27,872 nucleotides of DNA from Clostridia bacterium. GTDB taxonomy: Bacteria; Bacillota; Clostridia; Oscillospirales; Ruminococcaceae. Position 1 is the stretch's first letter; every line of letters starts with the position of its first letter. Positions 10,909-16,669 of this stretch are shown here, piece after piece. The position numbers and the translations under genes are program-made. The stretch is taken from assembly GCA_026001145.1 (NCBI GenBank), contig BNZN01000008.1, forward strand, positions 1 through 27,872, in the 5' to 3' direction. The notes below the pieces were generated by a model. It ran no database searches, was not told where the DNA came from, and was given only the letters and a program-made list of their open reading frames with translations.

Positions 10909-13290
10909 TTATCTGTTCGCCCTTTTGCCTTTTTTGAGAACAAGCACAACTCCTGCAAGTGAAATCATTGCGAATGCTGCAACGATCGAATTGCTTGTTG
11001 CGCCTCCTCTTGCAATGGTAACTTGCGCGTTCTTGGCAGCGTTTGCAGCGGCTAGCGCCGCTGCTGCTTGCTGTGCAGCCAAATCGGCAGCTGCCTTTTG
11101 TTCTGCTGCGTTTGTTAGTGGTGCTTCTACTGCCGGGATTTTGTCGTCGTCCTCGTCCTCTTCTTCCTCTTCTTCTTCCTCGGCTGCCGCAGCATCTTTC
11201 TTTTCTTTGGCGTCCTCTTCTTTTTTCTTCTCGTCTTCGGACTTTTTCGCCTCTACTGGATTGAGTTCTGTTGTTGTAACGATATAGTCACCAGGCGTAA
11301 GCTTTGGTGTCACAACACCGTCTTTAATGGTCTGCTTCACCACTGAGTCGAAGTCGACAACAGGATCTTTCTCCTCTTCCTTTTGTTTGGCCGATGCTAC
11401 ATCGTCTTTTGGTGCTGCAGCCCTAACCAGCGTCTTTTTCTGTCCAAGAGACTCTAGCTTTTCGTTATCCAACACCTTGTAGAAATACAGGGTCTTCTTG
11501 TCTGGCGTGCCGTCAAGGCCCAACTGTTCCGGCGTAAGGGTTGGCGTACCGTCCTTGCCGGCTACGTTAAAGTGGAACAACGCCGCTTTTTGTGCCTTGG
11601 CATCCGCGATATTCTGCAGCAACTCAGTAAATTGTGCTTCAGAAAGCGTCTCTTTGCCTATGTTGGGTGTCATTGCAGCCGTTAGATACTTTCCATTGAC
11701 GTGCTCAACAACATACTCAACGCCGTCTTTGTCCGTGTACTTTAGCGTCACGTCGTCGTTGTCTTTCACATCCGCCCACGCGGCCTTATCTATCTTCACA
11801 CCCGAAGGCAGGTGACCAAACTCAACGATCTTTGGGCTTGTTATTGCTGCCCTTTTTCCCATCGTTCCGCTGATTGTCAGCGCTAGTTTTTTGTTTTTCG
11901 GCCAAACCAACGTGCATTTCAGGTTGAACTTCACGTTGTCTTTTTGCGAAGTTAAGGGCGTGACACAAATGCAAAACGCTGTAACTTTCTTAGAGTCTGT
12001 GCCACCCGTCGTAAATGACTTATGGATTTTCGACACAGAAACAATGGGGTTGCTTTGTTTTGGCACAATCAGCTCGTAGTCGTCGAAGCTGTTCTGGCCG
12101 CTGGGCGAGCCGGAACCTAAGAAACTCGCGGCAATATCTGCCTGATCATCACTTTTTGAGCGCGTTGTGCCTAGTTGCGCCAGGTCCTTATACCATTCAT
12201 GTGCGTCGTCCAAAATCGCCAACGCCAAGCTCGACGTGCAATGCGGACCCGTTTCTACGGACGGAGTCGCGTGCGGTGCTCCCGTCCAGAACCCGTTGCC
12301 GCCTGCTGCCGTCCAGGTCATCAAAGGACCAGGCGCAAGGCCATCACGAACGGCAAGACCACGCAGCCACGTTGCGAGTGGACTGCCGTCGACGCCAATT
12401 GTGGTTATATTGTTGGCGGCGTCGCCAGCGAAGTTGACTGCGATGGCGGCCGCGTGGACGGCGGACAAAGCGTTCGTCACCACTTTGAACGTCTTCATGC
12501 CCGGTGCCAATCCAGGCACGCCTGCAACGGCCACACCCGCACCAGCGGTCAGTGGTGTTGACAAAACAACGTAGTCCCAGGGCTTGTGCGCCGGCAGGGC
12601 AAGCCCCGCAGGGCACTTTGCAGCCGGCGTTGGTCCGTAAACGATGTCGTTCGCGCCTGTGAAATAATGTCGGCGCAGGAAGTTTTGCGCCCCTAACGTG
12701 CCCGTCAAAGCTGCAACAGGGACTGTCGTCAGGTCGGCGGGCGCTGGGCCATGCACACGGCCAGCAGGGAAGAGGTTGCCGACGACAGCGCCACCCGTGC
12801 CACCAGCGGCTATTGTTGGCAACGCAGCGTACATGTCCAGCAGGCAGCTCTTTGCCGCCTTCGCCAAAACTGTGGCGCCGTAGTTGTCGGCATCTTTTGT
12901 CGTGTGATACGCTTCCCCAATCGCCTTCGCCGCGTTCAGAAACAGGAGCAAACCCGGTGCGTCCTGGTGCGCGCCTTTCGCCGCCGTGCCGGCGTCCTTG
13001 ACTTTTTTCTCAAGCTCGGCTAGATTGAAGTTGGCCGAGCCGTTGCGCAGCTCGGCGCCCGATTGGCTGGGATCCACCACAGGGACATAAATTCTAGCAT
13101 TTTCGTCGTTCAGATCAATGTTCTCCAACGACGTCAGCTGCTCCGATTGCAACACATCACCATCAACGCACTGCCACATGATAGTGCTCTCGCTGTAGTT
13201 TGATTTGACTGCGCCAAACGCATTCGGCGAGAACATCGTCGCAATCATGGAGCTTGCCACAATCAACGACATGGTTTTCTTGAGTTTCAT
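10909..13290 (-). CDS. Large secreted surface protein, C-terminal membrane anchor, function unknown
   Basis: I do not recognise the family. The start is ATG 13290, six bases after AGGAGGG; it gives a clean signal peptide, MKLKKTMSLIVASSMIATMF then SPNAFGA. The mature protein (793 residues with signal) has four parts. First is a short N-terminal segment. An Ala/Gly/Pro-rich section (about residues 85-400) is encoded by markedly GC-rich DNA. A charged, beta-rich section (about 410-640) follows. The tail is low-complexity: a run of eight Glu followed by acidic residues, then Ala-rich repeats. It ends in a hydrophobic segment (IVAAFAMISLAGVVLVL) and KKGKRANR. This looks like a sortase-type anchor, but I see no LPxTG; GGATSNS stands in its place. 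It has its own promoter and terminator, so it may be an abundant wall protein. Confidence 0.8.
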   Translation of the reverse strand: MKLKKTMSLIVASSMIATMFSPNAFGAVKSNYSESTIMWQCVDGDVLQSEQLTSLENIDLNDENARIYVPVVDPSQSGAELRNGSANFNLAELEKKVKDAGTAAKGAHQDAPGLLLFLNAAKAIGEAYHTTKDADNYGATVLAKAAKSCLLDMYAALPTIAAGGTGGAVVGNLFPAGRVHGPAPADLTTVPVAALTGTLGAQNFLRRHYFTGANDIVYGPTPAAKCPAGLALPAHKPWDYVVLSTPLTAGAGVAVAGVPGLAPGMKTFKVVTNALSAVHAAAIAVNFAGDAANNITTIGVDGSPLATWLRGLAVRDGLAPGPLMTWTAAGGNGFWTGAPHATPSVETGPHCTSSLALAILDDAHEWYKDLAQLGTTRSKSDDQADIAASFLGSGSPSGQNSFDDYELIVPKQSNPIVSVSKIHKSFTTGGTDSKKVTAFCICVTPLTSQKDNVKFNLKCTLVWPKNKKLALTISGTMGKRAAITSPKIVEFGHLPSGVKIDKAAWADVKDNDDVTLKYTDKDGVEYVVEHVNGKYLTAAMTPNIGKETLSEAQFTELLQNIADAKAQKAALFHFNVAGKDGTPTLTPEQLGLDGTPDKKTLYFYKVLDNEKLESLGQKKTLVRAAAPKDDVASAKQKEEEKDPVVDFDSVVKQTIKDGVVTPKLTPGDYIVTTTELNPVEAKKSEDEKKKEEDAKEKKDAAAAEEEEEEEEDEDDDKIPAVEAPLTNAAEQKAAADLAAQQAAAALAAANAAKNAQVTIARGGATSNSIVAAFAMISLAGVVLVLKKGKRANR

Positions 13291-13325
13291 AAAAACCCTC
13301 CTAAAAATAAATTTATTTTCACAGA

Positions 13326-13340
13326 TCACGAACTCCGTGA
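13326..13340. promoter_or_regulatory. Inverted repeat in the surface-protein leader
   Basis: TCACG, five bases, CGTGA. It lies roughly 8-22 nt after the predicted transcription start and about 35 bp before the start codon. It could be an operator or an mRNA 5' hairpin that stabilises the message. Confidence 0.4.
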
Positions 13341-13354
13341 CCCATTACAACGTG

Positions 13355-13383
13355 AGTATAGCACAACATAATTCAAAAAGCAA
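13355..13383 (-). promoter_or_regulatory. Promoter of the surface-protein gene
   Basis: Minus strand TTGCTT (13383-13378), a 17-base spacer ending TTGTGC, and TATACT (13360-13355). The predicted leader is about 58 nt. Confidence 0.7.
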
Positions 13384-13500
13384 TAGGTATTACAATTCGG
13401 TTACAAACACAGCAAATGGCGATCTGGTCACGTTTTCCGGCACATCCCTCCACCCGTTCACAAAAAGTTTACAAAATTGTTTTCCGCACTCTTGCATTCT

Positions 13501-13511
13501 TGTGATATAAT
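13501..13511 (+). promoter_or_regulatory. Module 1 RNA promoter (extended -10)
   Basis: TATAAT at 13506-13511 preceded by TGA, an extended -10. Unlike the four other RNA promoters in the array it has no good -35 at the expected distance. It is the outermost, left-hand module. Confidence 0.6.
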
Positions 13512-13517
13512 AGATGT

Positions 13518-13616
13518 AGAAGAGTAGGTTCGCTTTTTAGATCGGCGGCCTAGTCACATAGACATGATTAGACCGCGTCCCCAGCGTTAATCACTGAGGT
13601 AGCGGCCTATTTCTTT
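13518..13616 (+). ncRNA. Module 1 putative antitoxin RNA
   Basis: About 100 nt, start inferred from the -10 at 13506. It contains GTAGGTTCGCTT (13524-13535) and GGCGGCCTAGTCA. It ends in a hairpin formed by ACCGC...CCCAG and CTG...GCGG (about 13572-13606), followed by the T-rich TATTTCTTTA. The 3' end is antisense to the stop codon and last codons of the module 1 peptide gene. GCGGCCTAGTC can also pair with GATTAGACCGC inside the same RNA, competing with the terminator stem. Confidence 0.6.
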
Positions 13617-13678
13617 ATGATCAAATATATCTTAAGCAGAATCACAATTAATTCCAAAATAAGAACAATTAGTCTCAT
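13607..13678 (-). CDS. Module 1 small hydrophobic peptide (putative toxin, 23 aa)
   Basis: ATG at 13678 to TAG at 13607. The peptide begins MRLIVLILELIVILLK and ends IYLIIKK: a single Leu/Ile-rich membrane helix with a basic end. The ribosome site AAAGGGGG stands nine bases before the ATG and is buried in an 11-pair hairpin (13684-13694 with 13699-13709). The last codons overlap the 3' end of the convergent RNA, whose T-tract contains this stop codon in reverse. Short hydrophobic peptides of this kind damage membranes in Fst, TxpA and Ibs systems. No homologue was searched for, so toxicity is inferred. Confidence 0.65.
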   Translation of the reverse strand: MRLIVLILELIVILLKIYLIIKK

Positions 13679-13744
13679 AACTATCAACCCCCTTTCACAA
13701 GAGAGTTGACCAGGCCGCCTTAAGCGATACCTACCCCGCCGAAC

Positions 13745-13795
13745 ATTATATCATACTTTTTCTCTTTTGACAGCATTGCATTGTTGTGCTAGAAT
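13745..13795. promoter_or_regulatory. Divergent promoters: module 1 peptide (-) and module 2 RNA (+)
   Basis: Plus strand: TTGACA (13767-13772), a 17-base spacer, TAGAAT (13790-13795). Minus strand: CTGTCA (13773-13768), a 17-base spacer, TATAAT (13750-13745) with an upstream TGA. The two -35 boxes overlap by five bases on opposite strands, so polymerase should occupy only one at a time. The -35 favours the RNA promoter. Confidence 0.75.
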
Positions 13796-13801
13796 AAGTT
13801 T

Positions 13802-13898
13802 ATCGGAGTAGGCTCGCTTTGTTACGGCGACCTAGTCACAGTTTGTGCTTAGACCGCTCGTCCCAACGTTATCCGCTGGGTCGGCGGCCTATTTGTTT
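13802..13898 (+). ncRNA. Module 2 putative antitoxin RNA
   Basis: Contains GTAGGCTCGCTT and GGCGACCTAGTCA, then a terminator with ACCGC...CCCA paired with TGGG...GCGG, followed by CCTATTTGTTTAT. TAGACCGCTCG (about 13852-13862) is perfectly complementary over 11 nt to CGAGCGGTCTA in the leader of its own peptide mRNA. That leader differs from modules 1 and 4 at this site, which suggests module-specific pairing. Confidence 0.6.
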
Positions 13899-13963
13899 AT
13901 GTAATAAAATATCTCAAGTAAAACTAATATTAATTTTAACAAAAGAATAACCTTATACATCAT
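13889..13963 (-). CDS. Module 2 small hydrophobic peptide (putative toxin, 24 aa)
   Basis: Two tandem ATGs (13963 and 13960); TAG at 13889. The peptide begins MMYKVILLLKLILVLLEIF and ends YYINK, again one hydrophobic helix. AAAGGAGG precedes the start. It is sequestered by a 12-pair stem (13969-13980 with 13984-13995) that leaves a three-base loop. It converges on the module 2 RNA. Confidence 0.65.
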   Translation of the reverse strand: MMYKVILLLKLILVLLEIFYYINK

Positions 13964-14030
13964 AAACATCAACCTCCTTTCGAAAAGGAAGTTGACTAGA
14001 CCGCTCGAAGCGATACCTACTCCGCCGAAC

Positions 14031-14081
14031 ATTATATCATACTTTTTCTCTTTTGACATCTTTGCATTGTTGTGCTACAAT
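14031..14081. promoter_or_regulatory. Divergent promoters: module 2 peptide (-) and module 3 RNA (+)
   Basis: Plus strand: TTGACA (14053-14058), 17 bases, TACAAT (14076-14081). Minus strand: ATGTCA (14059-14054), 17 bases, TATAAT (14036-14031). The overlapping -35 arrangement is the same as at 13745-13795, and most of the sequence is identical. Confidence 0.75.
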
Positions 14082-14087
14082 ATTTAT

Positions 14088-14195
14088 GTAGATGGGTAGG
14101 TTCGCTTTTTTTTGGATGGGCAGCTTAGTCACTTAGAGGTAACTAGACCGCAGGCCCCGTTCTTTAATTACGGGGTTTGCGGCCTATTTTTTTAG
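14088..14195 (+). ncRNA. Module 3 orphan antitoxin-like RNA
   Basis: Carries GTAGGTTCGCTT and TAGTCA and the strongest terminator of the array: CCGCAGGCCCCGT with ACGGGGTTTGCGG, 13 consecutive pairs including two G-T, then CCTATTTTTTT. No peptide gene follows; the next RNA promoter begins four bases after the T-tract. The peptide half of this module (about 140 bp) is deleted, which explains the short 147-bp spacing. Confidence 0.65.
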
Positions 14196-14198
14196 GAT

Positions 14199-14228
14199 TT
14201 GACTTTTCATACTGCTTTGTGCTACAAT
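14199..14228 (+). promoter_or_regulatory. Module 4 RNA promoter
   Basis: TTGACT (14199-14204), 18-base spacer ending TTGTGC, TACAAT (14223-14228). This is the only RNA promoter here with no opposing peptide promoter, as expected from the module 3 deletion. Confidence 0.7.
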
Positions 14229-14234
14229 AAATAT

Positions 14235-14335
14235 CAGATGGGTAGGTTCGCCTTCCAAGGGCGACCTAATCAAATCTTTTTGATAACGGCCGCTGGCCCA
14301 GCATTAATTACTGGGTTCGCGGCCTAGTGTTTTGC
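14235..14335 (+). ncRNA. Module 4 putative antitoxin RNA
   Basis: Contains GTAGGTTCGCCTT and GGCGACCTAATCA. The terminator stem GGCCGC...CCCAG / CTGGG...GCGGCC spans about 14288-14324; the following TAGTGTTTTG is a weaker T-tract than in the other modules. Its 3' end is antisense to the end of the module 4 peptide gene. AGCGGCC in that peptide's leader is complementary to GGCCGCT in this RNA. Confidence 0.55.
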
Positions 14336-14401
14336 AAAGAATATAAAGTATGCCTTCACTATAACTCTAATGAGTTCTATAAAGAACAACCATTTTTTCA
14401 T
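14324..14401 (-). CDS. Module 4 small hydrophobic peptide (putative toxin, 25 aa)
   Basis: ATG at 14401, TAG at 14324. The peptide begins MKKWLFFIELIRVIVKAYF and ends IFFAKH. It is more aromatic and more basic than the peptides of modules 1 and 2 but has the same length and hydrophobic core. AAAGGAGG is sequestered by an 11-pair stem (14406-14416 with 14422-14432). The sequence divergence with preserved reading frame, ribosome site and hairpin argues that it is a real gene. Confidence 0.62.
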   Translation of the reverse strand: MKKWLFFIELIRVIVKAYFIFFAKH

Positions 14402-14466
14402 TGCCTCAACCTCCTTTCTTGAAGGAAGTTGACCAGGCCGCTTTAAGCGATACCTACCCGCCGAAC

Positions 14467-14517
14467 ATTATATCATACTTTTCTTTTTTTGACACGATTG
14501 CATTGTTGTGCTATAAT
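14467..14517. promoter_or_regulatory. Divergent promoters: module 4 peptide (-) and module 5 (+)
   Basis: Plus strand: TTGACA (14489-14494), 17 bases, TATAAT (14512-14517), a perfect consensus. Minus strand: GTGTCA (14495-14490), 17 bases, TATAAT (14472-14467). The plus promoter no longer has an antitoxin RNA behind it. It reads through the dead peptide gene toward the topoisomerase gene at 14660. Confidence 0.72.
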
Positions 14518-14567
14518 ATCTTGAGTAAAATCAAAATTAGTTTTAGCAAGAGAATTGGTATTCTCGT
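14511..14567 (-). pseudogene. Module 5 dead toxin remnant (start codon lost, 3' truncated)
   Basis: Reading the minus strand from 14567 gives ACG in place of ATG, then RIPILLLKLILILLKIL and a stop made inside the adjacent -10 box. The frame, hydrophobic pattern and AAAGGAG ribosome site match modules 1, 2 and 4. Thus the ATG has become ACG, and the 3' end plus the whole antitoxin RNA have been deleted, joining the promoter -10 directly to the peptide gene. The joint has AATAT in common with both parents, fitting a short-homology deletion. Confidence 0.65.
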
Positions 14568-14598
14568 CGCACAAACTCCTTTTACTGAGGAATTGGCC

Positions 14599-14641
14599 AG
14601 ACCGCCGAACCAGATTATCTGGCGAGACGGTCTAGTTTTTT
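14599..14641 (+). terminator. Terminator/attenuator before the topoisomerase gene
   Basis: AGACCG (14599-14604) pairs with CGGTCT (14628-14633). Inside it CCAGA-TTA-TCTGG forms a second stem, and a run of six T (14636-14641) follows. It ends 18 bp before the ATG at 14660, so transcription from the module 5 promoter must pass it to reach that gene. Confidence 0.65.
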
Positions 14642-14659
14642 GCTTTGAATAGTGAAAAC

Positions 14660-16642
14660 ATGTTTTGGCATGAGGTGAGTAACATTAAATATGATAACGA
14701 AAGCATAACTTCATTAAAAGGCGCGCAAAGGGTACGCAAAAGGCCGGGCGTAATCTTTGGCTCGGACGGCTTAGAAGGATGTGAACATTCATTCTTCGAG
14801 ATTCTTTCGAACTCAATTGACGAAACGCGGTCGGGATTTGGGCAAAAAATCCTGATCACAAAGCACCGTGATTGTTCTCTTACCGTTGAAGATTTCGGCC
14901 GCGGAATCCCAGTTGATTTCAACAACGCTGAGGGAAAATACAATTGGGAGCTGCTTTTTTGCGAACTTTATGCCGGCGGAAAATATAATCAACAAAGTTT
15001 GTCGAATTATGAATTTTCTTTAGGTTTGAACGGACTTGGGCTCTGCGCGACCCAATACGCCTCTGAGTTTATGGATGCCGAAATCGTCAGAGATGGGTTC
15101 ATCTACCGATTGCATTTCGAAAAAGGTGAAAACATCGGCAGTCTTGTTAAAGAAGTTTCCACTCGAAAAACCGGAACCAAAATCCATTGGAAACCAGATT
15201 CGGAAGTCTTCACTGAAATTGACATCCCCATTGCTTATTTCGAAGAGGTCCTAAGGCGGCAATCAGTCATCAACTCACCAGTCGTTTTAGAATTAACCAT
15301 TGAGCAACCAGAAGGCGAACTCTTCAAAAAAACATTCTTTTATGAAAACGGCCTTGTCGCCTACATAGATGAACTGTGCGAAAACAAAATAACCGCAATC
15401 CAGCATTGGAAAAGCAATCTAGGTAAAGGCCGTGACCGCGCGGACAAAGAGGAATATGAAGTCAAAGCAGAAGTAGCTTTTTGTTTCGCACCAAGCAGCT
15501 TTCTGGAATATTACCACAACTCAAGCTTTTTGGAACATGGTGGCACTAGCGAAAAGGCAGTTAAGACTTCCATGACCACCATGATTGACAGCTATCTAAA
15601 GGAGAACAAAAAATATCTCAAAAACGAATCAAAAATCACATTCCAAGATATCGAAGATTCGTTGGTACTTGTTTTGTCGTCACATTCGACACTAACCTCT
15701 TATGAGAACCAAACCAAGAAAGCAATCACCAACAAGTTCATTACTGAGTTCATCACTGAGTTTTTAAAGCACAAACTCGAGGTTTATTTCATTGAACAGC
15801 CCGCCGAAGCCGCCAAGATCGCGGAGCAAGTTTTAATTAACAAGCGAAGCCGCGAAAATGCAGAGAAGATGCGCCTGAACATCAAGAAAAATCTACTCAC
15901 CAACCTCGACGTTATGAACCGAGTCCAGAAGTTTGTTGATTGCCGAACAAAAGACTTAGAAAAAAGAGAGCTATATATAGTGGAAGGAGATTCTGCACTC
16001 GGTGCTTGCAAACTCAGCAGAGATGCAAACTATCAAGCAATCATCCCCGTCAGAGGAAAGATCTTAAACTGCCTTAAATCTGGTTACAACAAAATCTTCA
16101 AAAGTGAAATCATCGTTGACATTCTTAAGGTCCTCGGCTGCGGAACCGAAATTAAAAATGGCAACAAAAATCTGATTTCTTTTGACATTAACCTTCTGCG
16201 CTGGAACAAGATTATCATCTGCACCGACGCCGATGTCGACGGCTTTCAGATCCGCACTTTGATCTTGACCATGTTTTTCAAGTTAACCCCGGAGCTAGTC
16301 AAAAGAGGTTACGTATATATAGCCCAGTCGCCACTTTATGAAATCCGAACCAAAGATAAAACTTATTTCGCATATTCAGAGCCAGAAAAAAACAAAATTT
16401 GCAAAGGAATCACCGGGAAATATACCCTCCAAAGATCCAAAGGGCTTGGTGAAAACGAACCAGATATGATGTGGTTAACCACCATGAACCCCGAAACAAG
16501 GCGTCTCATTCGGGTGGAATTTGGCGACGCAGAGGAAACAACCAGAATGTTTGAAGTTCTGCTTGGTGAAGATATTCAGGCGCGAAAAGAATTCATTGCC
16601 AAAAACGGAAGCCTTTATCTTGACATGCTGGACGTAAGTTGA
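14660..16642 (+). CDS. Divergent GyrB/ParE-like type IIA topoisomerase subunit
   Basis: ATPase/TOPRIM subunit of a type II topoisomerase, 660 residues from ATG 14660. An in-frame TTG at 14645 is an alternative; neither has a good Shine-Dalgarno. Present are RVRKRPGVI, FFEILSNSIDE (general-base Glu), VEDFGRGIPV, YENQTKKAI (the QTK lysine), the TOPRIM motifs LYIVEGDSALG (about residue 445) and CTDADVDG (about 527), and QRSKGLGENEPDMMW. Departures from classic GyrB are EFSLGLNGLG where KVSGGLHGVG is usual, SNSIDE for DNSIDE, and DGFQIR for DGAHIR. The metal-binding acidic residues are intact. I recall similar divergent paralogues in Clostridia. No GyrA/ParC partner is nearby, so the gene could act with a distant A subunit. 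Confidence 0.85.
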   Translation: MFWHEVSNIKYDNESITSLKGAQRVRKRPGVIFGSDGLEGCEHSFFEILSNSIDETRSGFGQKILITKHRDCSLTVEDFGRGIPVDFNNAEGKYNWELLFCELYAGGKYNQQSLSNYEFSLGLNGLGLCATQYASEFMDAEIVRDGFIYRLHFEKGENIGSLVKEVSTRKTGTKIHWKPDSEVFTEIDIPIAYFEEVLRRQSVINSPVVLELTIEQPEGELFKKTFFYENGLVAYIDELCENKITAIQHWKSNLGKGRDRADKEEYEVKAEVAFCFAPSSFLEYYHNSSFLEHGGTSEKAVKTSMTTMIDSYLKENKKYLKNESKITFQDIEDSLVLVLSSHSTLTSYENQTKKAITNKFITEFITEFLKHKLEVYFIEQPAEAAKIAEQVLINKRSRENAEKMRLNIKKNLLTNLDVMNRVQKFVDCRTKDLEKRELYIVEGDSALGACKLSRDANYQAIIPVRGKILNCLKSGYNKIFKSEIIVDILKVLGCGTEIKNGNKNLISFDINLLRWNKIIICTDADVDGFQIRTLILTMFFKLTPELVKRGYVYIAQSPLYEIRTKDKTYFAYSEPEKNKICKGITGKYTLQRSKGLGENEPDMMWLTTMNPETRRLIRVEFGDAEETTRMFEVLLGEDIQARKEFIAKNGSLYLDMLDVS

Positions 16643-16669
16643 AAAGTTGAAATTCAAGGGAGTGAAACA

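Larger units (their letters stand above)
13489..14641. repeat. Tandem array of convergent RNA/small-peptide modules (putative type I toxin-antitoxin)
   Basis: Plus-strand -10 boxes recur at 13506, 13790, 14076, 14223 and 14512, spacings of 284, 286, 147 and 289 bp. A full module has five elements. They are a plus-strand promoter, an RNA beginning with GTAGG-TCGC and GGCG-CCTA-TCA blocks, a terminator, a minus-strand 23-25-codon hydrophobic peptide gene converging on that terminator, and a minus-strand leader carrying the same two blocks. Modules 1, 2 and 4 are complete, module 3 has only the RNA, and module 5 has only a damaged peptide gene. The layout resembles the convergent Fst/par type I systems of Gram-positives, and the peptides are as short as Ibs toxins. 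The toxin-antitoxin role is inferred. Confidence 0.7.

Noticed and set aside
12015..12616. Open frames on either strand within the GC-rich part of the surface-protein gene
   Set aside because: High GC removes stop codons in other frames; the peptides are Arg/Cys-rich and lack ribosome sites.
13489..14641. CRISPR array
   Set aside because: The period is about 285 bp, units contain promoters and terminators, and there are no short identical repeats with unique 30-40-bp spacers; no cas genes.
13501..14641. Series of riboswitch or T-box leaders
   Set aside because: No downstream plus-strand gene follows modules 1-4, and I see no T-box motif or known aptamer core. Opposing peptide genes explain the layout better.
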